Shown here piece after piece: positions 34,924 to 44,753 of a stretch of 64,000 nt of DNA. The stretch spans positions 193,640-257,639 of the forward strand of contig JAPPFP010000010.1 in assembly GCA_028877275.1 (NCBI GenBank). Reading direction: 5' to 3'. The translations under genes and the position numbers were made by a program. Numbering within the stretch: the stretch's first letter is position 1; every line of letters begins with the position of its first letter. The notes under the pieces were generated by a model, which searched no databases, was not told the DNA's origin, and worked only from the letters and a program-made list of their open reading frames with translations. This DNA comes from Acidobacteriota bacterium. Lineage in GTDB: Bacteria; Acidobacteriota; Thermoanaerobaculia; Multivoradales; Multivoraceae.

Positions 34924-35714
34924 GCGGTGAAGTCCTCAAGCAAGATCGGATCCAGCGGTCGCGTCGTCCGAAAGAGCAGCACCGAGTTGTCCCCGGCGGA
35001 GTGGAGCCGGACCAGGTTCAATCTCGCCATCTCGAGCACCGCCAGGAAGCAGGCGATCGCCTCGGCCCGGCTCGACAGCGCGAAGAGATCGTCCTGGAGG
35101 TCAAGCGACCGGCCGCCGTCGAAGCGGTGCAGAAGCCTCTCGATCTGCCCTCGAACGCTGAACGTCTCGCCCCGGTAGGTCAACGGACTCGGATGTTCCT
35201 CGTCGTAACGCCTGAGCACGTTGCGCAGGACCTGCAGGAGGTCGAAGAGGGAAAGGTCGCCCATGTCGAACTCCTCCTCTTCGCCACCGGCAGCGTCCAT
35301 CTGCCTGCCGCTCCGTGTCCACAGCCCGTGGCGGAGACCGTCGACTTCCGCCAGCGTCTGCGCCGCCTCCTTCAACCGCTGGTACTCGAGTAGCCGTTCG
35401 ATCAGCTCGCGTCGCGGATCCTCGAGCGCTTCGCCCGGTTCCGGTTCGGGTTGCGGCAGCAGCACCCTGGCCTTGAGTTGAATCAGCAGGGCAGCCTCGT
35501 AGATGTACTCGGCGGCTATGTCCAGGTCGAGCTCATCCATCAGCGCCAGATACTCGTGAAACTGGTCGCAGATCAACGCGACGGGGATGTCCGTGATCTC
35601 GATCTCGTTGATGCGGACCAGGTGCAGAAGCAGGTCGAGAGGGCCCTCAAAGGCAGGGAGCTGGACCCTCCACGACGCCGGCAACAGGCTGCCGTGCCCA
35701 TCTACGAGCTTCAT
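34920..35714 (-). CDS. scpA: Segregation and condensation protein A
   Basis: 264 residues; kleisin subunit of the SMC-ScpAB complex. N-terminal FEGPLDLLLHLVRINEIEITDIP region, LAAEYIYEAALLIQLKARVLLP helix near 75-95 and the C-terminal winged helix ending DRALRFLAVLEMARLNLVRL type sequence are present. ATG 35714 overlaps the glycosyltransferase stop (ATGA) and is preferred to an in-frame ATG at 35732. The acidic middle (about 150-190) is the usual linker. Confidence 0.93.
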   Translation of the reverse strand: MKLVDGHGSLLPASWRVQLPAFEGPLDLLLHLVRINEIEITDIPVALICDQFHEYLALMDELDLDIAAEYIYEAALLIQLKARVLLPQPEPEPGEALEDPRRELIERLLEYQRLKEAAQTLAEVDGLRHGLWTRSGRQMDAAGGEEEEFDMGDLSLFDLLQVLRNVLRRYDEEHPSPLTYRGETFSVRGQIERLLHRFDGGRSLDLQDDLFALSSRAEAIACFLAVLEMARLNLVRLHSAGDNSVLLFRTTRPLDPILLEDFTA

Positions 35715-36910
35715 CCGCGTGGATTCTCCCACATCGTCGACAGCGGAAAGCCGGCCGAGCTGACGGCTTCGAACCAGTGTCGGGCTGCGTGATGCGGGCG
35801 AAACCGCTGATCGAGCCGCTGCCGCCCGGCCTCGCCGCGGACGCGCGCCGCATCGGGATCCGACACCGCTTCGATCAACGCCCCGGCGAGCGCGGTCGAA
35901 CGTTCAGGCGGCACGAGCCAGCCGGTCTGTCCATCGATCACGACCTCCGGAATGCCGCTGACCGCCGACGCGATGACGGGGACGCCGTCGCTCATCGCCT
36001 CGAGGATCACGAGAGGCATGCCCTCATAGGTCGAGGGCACGATCAGCGCGGCCGCCCGCCGCCGCAATCGTGCGGCCTCCGCCCGGGAGCACCGCCCCGC
36101 CCAGTGAACGCTCGCGCCCAGCCCGAGCCGTTCGCAAACCACCTCGAGGGCCTCGCGGCGCTCGCCGTCGCCGGCCACGACCAGGCGCAGGCGGTGACCG
36201 CGATCGCGTGCCCGCGCCAGGGCCTGCAACAGGACTTCCATTCCCTTGCGGATGCGCAGGCGGCCCACGGCCAGCAAGTACGGCTCACCGACGGCCGGTT
36301 CCTTCCGGGCGGCGGCTTTCTTCGATTCCCCCGTCTCGGCGTCCAACGGCGCCCCGGTGACGTTCGGAACGACCCGCACACCCTCGACGCCATAGTCCTG
36401 TTCGATCTCCAGCGCGGTCGCCCGGCTCGGGGCAAGCCTCAGGTCGGATCGCCTCGCGGTCAGCCGGCCGAGCGCGATGTGCACGGGAGTGCGGAGTGCG
36501 CGGAACAGCAGCTCGCTACGAACCGGTCGGGCCACCGTCTCGTCCGCCTGATCATGATCGACGAGTGGGCGGACCGCCTGACGCTCGCGCACGTAGCTCA
36601 CCTGCTGCAGCGCCACCAGCAGCGGCCTCGAAGCGCCGTCGAGCCGCGCGAGATCGTGGATCACGAGACCGCCGTCGCTCTCGTGCACCTGCACGACGTC
36701 AGGACGCCACTCCCGGACCATGCGCCGGACCGCGCTCCGCGCCCGCCAGGGAAAGGCACGCTTGGAGACGTTCCGTCCGCAACGGTCACGACCCAGGACC
36801 TCGACCTCGCAACCAGCCTCCCTCAGCCCCCAGGCAAGCTGCAACACCTGCTCCCCGGCTCCGGAGAGATCCTTCGGCGGCAGCACGTTGGCGACCAGCA
36901 GCACCTTCAC
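35711..36910 (-). CDS. Glycosyltransferase family 4-like protein
   Basis: 399 residues from GTG 36910, which overlaps the recG stop as GTGA; the longer open frame upstream lies inside recG. GT-B fold: N-terminal KVLLVANVLPPKDLSGAGEQV with the Gly-rich nucleotide-side loop, and the C-terminal sugar-nucleotide domain AVGRLRIRKGMEVLLQAL near 225, LVVAGDGE near 250, VPSTYEGMPLVILEAMSDGVPVIAS near 300-325 (E-x7-E motif). Acceptor and sugar are unknown. It is wedged between recG and scpA with four-base overlaps on both sides, an unusual place for an envelope-sugar enzyme. Confidence 0.88.
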   Translation of the reverse strand: MKVLLVANVLPPKDLSGAGEQVLQLAWGLREAGCEVEVLGRDRCGRNVSKRAFPWRARSAVRRMVREWRPDVVQVHESDGGLVIHDLARLDGASRPLLVALQQVSYVRERQAVRPLVDHDQADETVARPVRSELLFRALRTPVHIALGRLTARRSDLRLAPSRATALEIEQDYGVEGVRVVPNVTGAPLDAETGESKKAAARKEPAVGEPYLLAVGRLRIRKGMEVLLQALARARDRGHRLRLVVAGDGERREALEVVCERLGLGASVHWAGRCSRAEAARLRRRAAALIVPSTYEGMPLVILEAMSDGVPVIASAVSGIPEVVIDGQTGWLVPPERSTALAGALIEAVSDPDAARVRGEAGRQRLDQRFRPHHAARHWFEAVSSAGFPLSTMWENPRG

Positions 36911-39042
36911 GGCCGGGCGCTTCCTTCCTCCGGCGACACCAGGCCCGGAACGCGTCGCTCCAGCTGCCGCCGCAGAGCGGCGTTTGCCGGATCCGCCAGA
37001 CGGTCCAGTACTTGGGAGGCGTCCTGCCGCGCCGCGACCAGCCATCTCCAGTCGCGGGCCAGGTCGCCGAACCGGAACTGCGGCAGGCCGGCCTGACGCG
37101 TGCCGAGGATCTCGCCGGGTCCCCGCTGGCGCATGTCCTCTTCCGCGATCCGGAAGCCATCGGTCGAAGCCGCGAAGACCTCGAGGCGACGCTCCGCCTC
37201 GGCCGAGGGCGCTTCCGCGATCGCGACGCAGAGCGGATCGCCCAGCTCTGGATCCGTGCCGCGGCCGATCCGCCCCCGCAACTGGTGCAACTGGGCGAGG
37301 CCGAAGCGCTCTGCTCCCAGAATGACCATCGCCGTGGCCTCGGGCACGTCGACGCCGACTTCGATCACGGTCGTGGCCAGCAGCACCTGAATCGATCCGC
37401 GGGCGAAACGACCCATCGTCTCATCCCGTTCCTGGCGCCGGAGACGTCCGTGCACGACGCCGTAGGGAGCCGCCAGCGCGCGCGCCCACTTCAGGCCCGA
37501 CTCCTTGAGCGACGGCAGCCTGGCGGCCGTGCCCTCCCCGCCATCGATCAGGGGGAAGACGACGTAGGCGCGGCCGCCGCTCTCAAGGCGTTGCCGCACC
37601 TCGTTCACTACCTTCTCCATCCGGCCGTCTGTCGTCACCCGGGTCTCGATCGGGCGGCGACCGGGTGGCATCTCGTCCAGGATCGACACGTCGAGATCAC
37701 CGTACACCGTCAGCGCCAGCGACCTGGGAATCGGGGTCGCCGTCATCACCAGAAGATCCGGCCGCAAACCCTTCCGGGCCAGCGACTGCCGCTGCACGAC
37801 GCCGAAACGATGCTGTTCATCGATGACCGCGAGGGCCAGCCGCGCAAACCGGGTCCGTTCCTCGATCAGGGCGTGCGTGCCGACGACGAGGTCGATACGG
37901 CCATCCGCGATTCGCTCGTCGACGGCACCGCCATCGCTGGCCGCCCGCTGGCTCGAGGTAACGAGAGCGATGGTAAGGCGCGAGCCCAGTAGCCGCTCCA
38001 GGGACGCGAAGTGCTGCTCGGCCAGGAGCTCCGTCGGCGCCATCAGCGCCGATTGCAGCCCGCTACGGGCGGCGATGAGGCAGGAGAGAGCCGCCAGGAC
38101 CGTCTTGCCGCTGCCCACGTCGCCCTGGACCAGGCGCAGCATGGGCTCGTTCCTGGCGAGATCCTCGGCAATCTCCCCCAGCACCCGTTCCTGGGCGCGG
38201 GTCAGTCGAAACGGCACAAGTCCGGCGGCCGCCGCCCAGGCGGCGCCGTCGGCGCGGTACCGGTGGGGTTTCCCCGACCGACGGCGCTGGCGACGGACCG
38301 CGGCGAGCTGCAACTGCTGGAGCAGGAACTCGCCGTAAGCGAGGCGGGCATGGGCCGGACTTCTCCTGGCGTTCAGTTCCTCGATCGACGCGTGCCCTGA
38401 AGGCAAGTGAACTTCCGTGAGGGCGTCCGCCAGGCGGGGCAACTGGTGCTTCGTCCGTTCCTCCCGTGGAAGCCACTCCTCGATCCAGTTCGACGCCGAC
38501 GTGTCCCGAAGACCACGGATGGCGTCGGCAGCGAGCCGGGCCACGCGTGATGGCGGTACTTCCCCGATCCGGCCGTACACGGGTCGAAGCCCGCCGCCAC
38601 CGGGCTTCTCCCCGCTGATCCGTTCCACGGTTGGATTCGAGAGTTGCCAGGGACCGTCTCCACCGCGTCGCCGGAGCGGGCCGTGCAGAAGGTAGGAGAC
38701 GTTCTCCTCGAGTTGTTGCGCCAGGTAGGGGCGGTTGAACCAGACCACGCCGACTCTGGCCGCCCCATCGGAAGCTACCGCTTCCACGCGGGAGAAACGC
38801 CGCCGCCCGAACACTCGTCTCACGTTCTCCAGTCGCGCGACCACCGTCAGGGGACCCGACGCCGGGGACTCCGTTGCGGCGCCGTCCGCTCCCGGCAGTC
38901 GGCCAAGGGTGCGACGGTCCTCGTAGCGAAGCGGGAGATGCGCGAGCAGGTCCACGATTCGCCGGCAACCGGCCGCGGCCAGCCGGCGCCCCAGCACCGG
39001 CCCGACACCGCGCGTACTGGTGATCGGATCCCGCGCGTCCAT
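36907..39042 (-). CDS. recG: ATP-dependent DNA helicase RecG
   Basis: 711 residues. RecG remodels stalled forks and branched DNA. An N-terminal OB/wedge region (about 1-250, with RGVGPVLGRRLAAAG and LAHLPLRYEDR) precedes the helicase core: QGDVGSGKTVLAAL near 308-321, MAPTELLAEQHF near 335, DEQHRFGV near 415 (motif II DEQH), MTATPIPRSLALT near 445, LLATTVIEVGVDVPEATAMV near 555 and QLRGRIGRG near 590. It begins 12 bases after the ldcA-like stop and is followed by the overlapping glycosyltransferase. Confidence 0.96.
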   Translation of the reverse strand: MDARDPITSTRGVGPVLGRRLAAAGCRRIVDLLAHLPLRYEDRRTLGRLPGADGAATESPASGPLTVVARLENVRRVFGRRRFSRVEAVASDGAARVGVVWFNRPYLAQQLEENVSYLLHGPLRRRGGDGPWQLSNPTVERISGEKPGGGGLRPVYGRIGEVPPSRVARLAADAIRGLRDTSASNWIEEWLPREERTKHQLPRLADALTEVHLPSGHASIEELNARRSPAHARLAYGEFLLQQLQLAAVRRQRRRSGKPHRYRADGAAWAAAAGLVPFRLTRAQERVLGEIAEDLARNEPMLRLVQGDVGSGKTVLAALSCLIAARSGLQSALMAPTELLAEQHFASLERLLGSRLTIALVTSSQRAASDGGAVDERIADGRIDLVVGTHALIEERTRFARLALAVIDEQHRFGVVQRQSLARKGLRPDLLVMTATPIPRSLALTVYGDLDVSILDEMPPGRRPIETRVTTDGRMEKVVNEVRQRLESGGRAYVVFPLIDGGEGTAARLPSLKESGLKWARALAAPYGVVHGRLRRQERDETMGRFARGSIQVLLATTVIEVGVDVPEATAMVILGAERFGLAQLHQLRGRIGRGTDPELGDPLCVAIAEAPSAEAERRLEVFAASTDGFRIAEEDMRQRGPGEILGTRQAGLPQFRFGDLARDWRWLVAARQDASQVLDRLADPANAALRRQLERRVPGLVSPEEGSARP

Positions 39043-39054
39043 CGTCTGGCGGCT

Positions 39055-39990
39055 CTACCGCAGAACCCTGAGGATGGCGTTCCGGGGGTCGAGAGTGACG
39101 CTGGCACCCAGCGGCAGAGTGTGGTTCGGCGCCTGGTGGCCGGCTGGTAGTCCGGCGAACAGCGGCACACCAAGGAGCTCGGCGAAGTCAATCAGACTGG
39201 GGCGCGCGTCGCAGTTCGTGAAGTGGCCGGCGATCACGGCGCGAACACCGGCCGCCTGCCCGGACACCCGCAACTGGGTGAGCAGGCGGTCGATCCGGTA
39301 CTCCGGCTCGTCGATGTCCTCGAGCACGAGGACCGAGTCCTGGAAGGCCGGCAGCAGCCCCGTTCCGACCGTTGCCGCCAGCATGGTCAGGCACCCTCCG
39401 AGCAGGCGGCCTTCGATCGCTTGAGGTCGGCCGGCCGACGACCCCACGGAAACACCTTCCAGAGCCCAGGGCCCCGGAAGCCGGCCGGCCAGAGCGTTCA
39501 GGAAGGACCGGCGCTCCTCCGGCAGCAGACCCCGCGCGAAGTCCACCGCCATGGGACCGTGAAACGCCATCGTTCCCGTCCTCGTAACCAGCGCGAGGAG
39601 GAAGGGCGTCACGTCCGAGTAGCCGATGTAGGGCCGCGGCCTCGAGGCAAGCAGGGTCCAGTCGACGTGTTCGAGGATGCGCGGAACGCCGTACCCCCCG
39701 CGGGCGAAGACGATCGCCGCGACTGACTCGTCGGCCACCAGTTCATGAAAGGCCTCGAGACGTTCCCGGTCCGAGCCGGCGAACAGCGGCCGCCCGCTGA
39801 GCGACGCTTCGGGTAACAGGTTCGAAGCGAGAACCGGCTCAAACCCCAGTTCCTCCAGCGCAGCAGCGCCGGCGGCCAGACGGTCCGGATCGATTCGGCC
39901 GGAGAGCGCGGCGATCCCCACGCGGTCGCCCGGCTTCGCCGCGGGCGGACGTTCGACGCGGGAGTCGATCTGACCGGGGAGCAAGGTCAA
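39055..39990 (-). CDS. LD-carboxypeptidase family protein (S66), start at the end of rnpB
   Basis: About 311 residues; serine peptidase trimming the L,D bond of murein tetrapeptides. Seen: KPGDRVGIAALSG, FARGGYGVPRIL, YIGYSDVTPF with the nucleophile Ser, MAFHGPMAVDF, the Glu segment LVLEDIDEPEYRIDRLL and the His segment PAGHQAPNHTLPLG. The open frame continues upstream through rnpB, so a longer protein cannot be real. The first usable codon after rnpB is TTG at 39990 (another at 39984), directly after the last P1 base of RNase P RNA at about 39993. The exact start is uncertain. Confidence 0.82.
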   Translation of the reverse strand: MTLLPGQIDSRVERPPAAKPGDRVGIAALSGRIDPDRLAAGAAALEELGFEPVLASNLLPEASLSGRPLFAGSDRERLEAFHELVADESVAAIVFARGGYGVPRILEHVDWTLLASRPRPYIGYSDVTPFLLALVTRTGTMAFHGPMAVDFARGLLPEERRSFLNALAGRLPGPWALEGVSVGSSAGRPQAIEGRLLGGCLTMLAATVGTGLLPAFQDSVLVLEDIDEPEYRIDRLLTQLRVSGQAAGVRAVIAGHFTNCDARPSLIDFAELLGVPLFAGLPAGHQAPNHTLPLGASVTLDPRNAILRVLR

Positions 39991-39992
39991 GC

Positions 39993-40375
39993 GCCGGAGG
40001 ACCTCGTAAGCCGGATTCTGTTCGTCCCACAGCCCGGGGGCTTCGGGAGGCGGCCATTCATCTCTGCGACCTACCCGGAGAACGTCCTCGGCCGCGAACG
40101 GCCCGGAACCGGGACGGACAACCCGATCCGCTCTCCCTATTTGGTCTTGCTCCACATGGGGTTTGCCATCGCCTCGAACCGTCGCCGGCCGAGCGGTGCG
40201 CTCTTACCGCACCGTTTCACCCTTGCCCGCCCTCGACGGGCGGGCGGTCTACTCTCTGCTGCACTTTCCGTCGCGTCACCGCGCCTTGCCGTTAGCAAGC
40301 ATGCCGTCCGTTGGAGTCCGGACTTTCCTCCCCCGGCGGTTCCCCGCCGGCAGCGACCGCATCCGGTCCTCCGGC
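39993..40375 (-). ncRNA. rnpB: RNase P RNA (bacterial type A)
   Basis: Catalytic RNA that matures the 5' ends of tRNAs. Seen on the minus strand in order: 5' P1 strand GCCGGAGGACC, P3 hairpin CCGGCGG-GGAA-CCGCCGG, CRI GGAGGAAAGTCCGGACTCC, CRII/III AGGGTGAAACGGTGCGG and TAAGAGCGCACC, CRIV GGCAAACCCC, AGACCAAATAGG, the CRV segment ACAGAATCCGGCTTAC, and the 3' P1 strand GGTCCTCCGGC, which pairs perfectly with the 5' strand. Length about 383 nt, within the type A range. It begins about 30 bases after the uvrC stop and ends next to the ldcA-like start, so it sits inside a protein-coding array. Confidence 0.95.
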
Positions 40376-40404
40376 ATGCGGGAGGCTACCAGCTTTCCTC
40401 CTCC

Positions 40405-42216
40405 TCACTTCCCGGAGCGAGAGCGCTCACCGTGGACCGCGGCGTAGACCGAGCGCGCCAGTTTCGGCCCGAGGACATCGCTCAACTGCTGTTCCGAGGC
40501 CTGGGCTACGCCGGCGTAGCTGCCGAAGCGGCGTACCAGCAGCTTTCGCCGTTGCGGCCCGATGCCCCGCAGGTCGTCGAAGCGGCTGTGCAGCGTCCTT
40601 CGCGAACGGCGGCGCCTGTGGCGGGAGACGGCGAAGCGGTGGGCCTCGTCCCGTACCTGTTGGAGCACCCGAAGTCCCGCATGGCTCCGCTTCAGCCTGA
40701 GAGGCGCGGGACGTGCCGGCAGATAGAGCTCCTCCTCCCTCTTGGCGAGACCGACCACGGGCGTTTCGTCCACTCCAAGCTCAACGAGGGCCTCGAGCGC
40801 GGCGTTCAACTGGCCCCGGCCGCCGTCGATCAGGATCAGGTCGGGCATGTCTCCCACTTCTTCCAGCACGCGCCGGTAGCGGCGGCTGACCGCCTGCCGG
40901 ATCGCGGCGAAGTCATCGGCCTGGGAGAGGCCCCGGATGTTGAAGCTGCGGTACTGGCCCTTGACCATCCGGCCGTCGTTCCAGACAACCAGCGAAGCGA
41001 CGGTCTGGCTGCCGCCGAAGGTAGAGATGTCGAAACCCTCGATCCGCCGCGGCGGATCGGCGAGGTCGAGCGCCTTCCTCAGCGCCGCGCCCGCTTCGCC
41101 GCCGACGCCCGCGCCGCGAAAACGGCGGCGGAAGGCCATCGCCGCGTTGCGGTTGGCGAGGGCGATGCGCTGCGCCTTCGGTCCGCGAGACGGCATGCGG
41201 AGGTAGACCCTGGATTCCCTGCGGCGGCTCAGCCACTCGATCAGCGCCTCCTCGCCTTCGATCGGCGCCGGCAGGTGGATCTCCTTGGGAATCAGCGTCG
41301 TCCGGTCGTAGAGCTGAGGCAGCAGCTCGGAGAGCAGGCGCTCGGCGGTGATCCTGGACACGCCTTCCCAGAACAGTTCCCGCCGGTCAAGCACCTGGCC
41401 GCCCCGCATGACCAGCACGGTGACTGCCGCGTTGTCACCGCTGATGTGGACGCCGAAGATGTCGACGTCCTCTCCACGGGCGGACCGGAGCTTGCGACGC
41501 TGGCTGACCTCGTCGATCTCGTGCATCGTGTCGCGCACCCGCGCGGCAGCCTCGAAGGCGAGTTCGTCCGCCAGCGTACGCATCCGGGCGCGCAGATCCT
41601 TCAGCAGTTCCTCGTTCCGGCCGGCCAGGAACAGCCGGGCCTTCTCCACGGCATCGGCGTACGCCTCATCCGTGGTCAGCCCGTCCACACAGGGGCCGAG
41701 ACAGCGTTTCATGTCGTAGTAGAGGCAGGGCCGCGGCAGGCTGCCATCGATGTCGATCCGGCAAACCCTGATGCCGAACAGCTTCTGGGTCAGCTTGATC
41801 GCCTTGCGCGCCAGTCCCGCGGGCAGGTAGGGGCCGTAGTACTCCGCCCCGTCCCGGCGGACGCGGCGGGTGAAGGCGAGCCGCGGGTGGCCGTCCGCCA
41901 GGGTCAGCTTGAGGTACGGATAGGTCTTGTCGTCGCGGAGGCGGATGTTGAAGCGCGGCTGCCGGCGCTTGATCCAGTTGTTCTCGAACAGCAGGGCTTC
42001 CGCCTCGGAATCGGTGACGACGAACTCGACGTCGGCCGCGTCGTGCAGCATCAGGGCGATGCGCGGGTCGTCCGCCGGCTTGCGGTAGGCAGCGGCCCGG
42101 CGCCTGAGGGACTTCGCCTTGCCGACGTAGAGAGCCTCCCCCGCCTCCGACTTGAAGATGTAAATCCCCGGCAGGTCCGGGAGTTCACCGAGCTTGCGGG
42201 AGAGCTCCGGGTGCAT
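40405..42216 (-). CDS. uvrC: Excinuclease ABC subunit C
   Basis: 603 residues from ATG 42216; makes both incisions in nucleotide-excision repair. N-terminal GIY-YIG nuclease (PGIYIFKSEAGEALYVGKAKSL from about 17), UVR motif (ADELAFEAAARVRDTMHEID near 210), the RNase H-like C-terminal nuclease (RIEGFDISTFGGSQTVAS and LILIDGGRGQLNAAL near 400-480) and tandem helix-hairpin-helix (FDDLRGIGPQRRKLLVRRFGS near 560). The start overlaps the uvrB stop by one base (TGATG). The frame open upstream to 43074 is a shadow of uvrB. Confidence 0.96.
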   Translation of the reverse strand: MHPELSRKLGELPDLPGIYIFKSEAGEALYVGKAKSLRRRAAAYRKPADDPRIALMLHDAADVEFVVTDSEAEALLFENNWIKRRQPRFNIRLRDDKTYPYLKLTLADGHPRLAFTRRVRRDGAEYYGPYLPAGLARKAIKLTQKLFGIRVCRIDIDGSLPRPCLYYDMKRCLGPCVDGLTTDEAYADAVEKARLFLAGRNEELLKDLRARMRTLADELAFEAAARVRDTMHEIDEVSQRRKLRSARGEDVDIFGVHISGDNAAVTVLVMRGGQVLDRRELFWEGVSRITAERLLSELLPQLYDRTTLIPKEIHLPAPIEGEEALIEWLSRRRESRVYLRMPSRGPKAQRIALANRNAAMAFRRRFRGAGVGGEAGAALRKALDLADPPRRIEGFDISTFGGSQTVASLVVWNDGRMVKGQYRSFNIRGLSQADDFAAIRQAVSRRYRRVLEEVGDMPDLILIDGGRGQLNAALEALVELGVDETPVVGLAKREEELYLPARPAPLRLKRSHAGLRVLQQVRDEAHRFAVSRHRRRRSRRTLHSRFDDLRGIGPQRRKLLVRRFGSYAGVAQASEQQLSDVLGPKLARSVYAAVHGERSRSGK

Positions 42217-44273
42217 CAGCCCATCACCTTGAGTTCCCGGAGCTCCTTGAGGCGGTCCCGGAGCACCGCAGCCTGCTCGAACTCGAGTCGCCTCGAAGCC
42301 TGCTTCATCGCCTTTTCCAGGCGCGCGATCCGCCGCTCCAGCGGCATCTCGGGCGCGTCCTCGCGCAACAGATCCTCCACACCGGCCTCCGCTTCCGCTC
42401 CCGCCTTGTGCAGGTAGTCCAGGTTGCTCATCTGCACCAAAGGGCTGTGCACCTCCTTCAGGATGGAGGCCGGTTCGATTCCGTGCTCGCGGTTGTAGCG
42501 CTCCTGGACCCGCCGCCGCCGCTCCGTCTCCCCGATCGAGCGGTCGATGGACTGGGTCCGCTGGTCGGCATAGAAGATCACCCTGCCGTTCAGGTTGCGC
42601 GCCGCTCTGCCGGCGGTCTGAATCAGCGACACTTCGCTGCGCAGGAAGCCCTCCTTGTCGGCGTCCAGGATGGCGACGACGGAAACCTCGGGCAGATCGA
42701 GGCCTTCGCGGAGGAGGTTGATGCCGACCAGGATGTCGAAGTCGCCGCGACGCAGGGCGGTCGTGATCTCGACCCGCTCCAGGGTGTCGATGTCGCTGTG
42801 CAGGTACCGCACCCTGAGACCAAGCTCGTTCAGGTACTGGGTCAGTTCCTCGGCCATGCGCTTGGTCAGCGTCGTCACCAGGACGCGCTCGCCGCGTTCG
42901 ATCGCGTTGCGCGCCTCCTCCACCAGATCGTCGATCTGGTTGGCCGAAGGCCGCACTTCGATCCTCGGATCGAGCAGTCCGGTCGGCCGGATGATCTGCT
43001 CCACCACGACCCCGCCCGTCCGTTCCAGCTCGAACGGCCCCGGAGTCGCCGACACGTAGATGCGCTGACCGCAACGCTCCTCGAACTCGTCGAAGCGCAG
43101 CGGCCGGTTGTCCAGCGCGCTTGGCAGGCGGAACCCGAACTCGACGAGAGTCTCCTTGCGGGCCCGGTCCCCCCGATACATGCCGCCGACCTGCGGAATC
43201 GTCTGATGGCTCTCGTCGACGACGAGCAGGAAGTCCTCGGGCAGGTAGTCGAGGAAGGTCGGCGGCGCTTCGCCCGGGGCCCGCCCGGAGAGATGCCGGG
43301 AGTAGTTCTCGATGCCGGCGCAGGAGCCGAGTTCGCGAAGCATCTCCAGGTCGTAGCGGGTTCTCTGCTCCAGCCGTTGCATCTCGAGCAGGCGGTTCTC
43401 GCGCTCGAGGACGGAGAGGTGCCCGCCCAGCTCCTCCCGGATCGAGGCGATCGCCCGTCGCATCCGTTCTTCCGGCGTCACGTAGTGATTGCGCGGGAAG
43501 ACCGGGATCCGGTCCACCTCCTCGAGGACCCGGCCGCTGATCACATCGAACCGGCAGACCCGGTCGACCTCGTCCCCGAAGTACTCGATCCGGATACCCC
43601 GGTCATCGTAGGCCGGGAGAATCTCGAGGACGTCGCCGCGCACGCGGAAGCTGCCGTGGAAGAGATCGAGCCGGGTGCGCTCGTACTGCATTTCGGCCAG
43701 GCTCCGCTGCGCCCGTTCGAGGGGCAACTCGGCGCCGCGCTCGAAGAACTGAAGCATCGAGAAGAACACGTCCGGCGCGCCGAGACCGTAGATGCAGGAG
43801 ACGGAAGCGACGATCAGGACGTCGCGGCGCTCGAACAGGGAGATGGTGGCTCGCAGCCGCAGACGATCAATCTCGTCGTTGATGCTCGTTTCCTTCTCGA
43901 TGTAGATGTCGGACTGCGGAACGTAGGCCTCGGGCTGGTAGTAGTCGTAGTAGGAGACGAAGTACTCGACCGCGTTGTGCGGAAAGAAGCTCCTGAACTC
44001 CTGGTAGAGCTGGGCCGCCAGCGTCTTGTTGTGGGAGAGGACGAGCGTCGGCCGGTTCACGGCCTCGATGACCTTGGCGACGGTGTAGGTCTTGCCCGAA
44101 CCCGTGACCCCCAGCAACACCTGTTCGGGGACGCCGGACCGCACCCCGTCCGCGAGCTCACCAATCGCTGCCGGTTGATCACCCTGCGGGCTGAAGGGAG
44201 ACACCAGCTCAAAACGCCCGGACCTCTCGGCGCCGGCAGCACTCCCGGTATCGGAAGGAACGGCCGCGGGCAC
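42216..44273 (-). CDS. uvrB: Excinuclease ABC subunit B
   Basis: 685 residues; damage-verifying helicase of nucleotide-excision repair. Motifs: [17 protein letters not shown] near 21, Walker [13 protein letters not shown] near 54-65, beta-hairpin [20 protein letters not shown] near 107, [11 protein letters not shown] near 155, DESHQTIPQ near 335, [13 protein letters not shown] near 450, the [15 protein letters not shown] motif VI near 545 and a C-terminal UVR motif ([18 protein letters not shown]). It follows a small membrane-protein gene by one base and precedes uvrC with a one-base overlap. Confidence 0.97.
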   Translation of the reverse strand: MPAAVPSDTGSAAGAERSGRFELVSPFSPQGDQPAAIGELADGVRSGVPEQVLLGVTGSGKTYTVAKVIEAVNRPTLVLSHNKTLAAQLYQEFRSFFPHNAVEYFVSYYDYYQPEAYVPQSDIYIEKETSINDEIDRLRLRATISLFERRDVLIVASVSCIYGLGAPDVFFSMLQFFERGAELPLERAQRSLAEMQYERTRLDLFHGSFRVRGDVLEILPAYDDRGIRIEYFGDEVDRVCRFDVISGRVLEEVDRIPVFPRNHYVTPEERMRRAIASIREELGGHLSVLERENRLLEMQRLEQRTRYDLEMLRELGSCAGIENYSRHLSGRAPGEAPPTFLDYLPEDFLLVVDESHQTIPQVGGMYRGDRARKETLVEFGFRLPSALDNRPLRFDEFEERCGQRIYVSATPGPFELERTGGVVVEQIIRPTGLLDPRIEVRPSANQIDDLVEEARNAIERGERVLVTTLTKRMAEELTQYLNELGLRVRYLHSDIDTLERVEITTALRRGDFDILVGINLLREGLDLPEVSVVAILDADKEGFLRSEVSLIQTAGRAARNLNGRVIFYADQRTQSIDRSIGETERRRRVQERYNREHGIEPASILKEVHSPLVQMSNLDYLHKAGAEAEAGVEDLLREDAPEMPLERRIARLEKAMKQASRRLEFEQAAVLRDRLKELRELKVMG

Positions 44274-44274
44274 G

Positions 44275-44742
44275 TCAGCCCCCCGGATCCGGCGCCGCGA
44301 TGTTCTCGAGGCGCTCGGTCAGGCGTCGCAGGTCGTCCCGGTCGAAGAGTCCACGCTCGAGCCTCCGGATCGCGTCGGTGAGCGCCAACTGGAGTCGGCG
44401 GTTGTCGGCGGGCGTGGCGGAGCCGCTCCGGTAGTGCTCCAGCACGGAATCAAACGCCCGCTCCAGGCGTTGACGTTCTGCGTGCTGCACGTCCTCCGGC
44501 AGGTCGGCCACGATGCGATCCCGGCTGAAGTCGAGGACGAACTCGAGCAGTTCGTCGGCCTGTGTGGCCAGGACGGCCAGGCCGACGAGAAACAGCACCA
44601 CGATGACGCCGCAGCCCACCAGACCCGCGACGAGGCAGCCGCGACGCGTACGTTCCGGGTCCGCCGGTCGAGCCGCCTGGGGCTCGGGGAAGGGTTCCGG
44701 GAGTGGCGGCAGGCCGGACGCCTGGTCGGCTTCGGGAGTCAT
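44275..44742 (-). CDS. Single-pass membrane protein of unknown function
   Basis: 155 residues. The first 35 are Pro/Glu-rich and basic before a single hydrophobic helix (about 36-60, [22 protein letters not shown]). The rest (about 62-150) is charged and helical with many Arg, Asp, Glu and Leu ([41 protein letters not shown]), probably cytoplasmic or periplasmic coiled helices. I do not recognise a family. It lies one base before uvrB and divergently from the penicillin-binding protein with only 26 bases between start codons. Confidence 0.65.
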   Translation of the reverse strand: MTPEADQASGLPPLPEPFPEPQAARPADPERTRRGCLVAGLVGCGVIVVLFLVGLAVLATQADELLEFVLDFSRDRIVADLPEDVQHAERQRLERAFDSVLEHYRSGSATPADNRRLQLALTDAIRRLERGLFDRDDLRRLTERLENIAAPDPGG

Positions 44743-44753
44743 GGAACGCGCCG

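Noticed and set aside
39991..40155. N-terminal extension of the LD-carboxypeptidase
   Set aside because: The codons lie in the conserved 3' third of RNase P RNA and have no similarity to the peptidase family.
42217..43074. N-terminal extension of UvrC to 889 residues
   Set aside because: It is an alternative frame of uvrB. The GIY-YIG domain begins at ATG 42216, which overlaps the uvrB stop.
40141..44381. Long plus-strand open frames opposite uvrC and uvrB
   Set aside because: They are antisense shadows caused by high third-position GC; they have low-complexity Arg/Gln/Val-rich sequence and no start signal.
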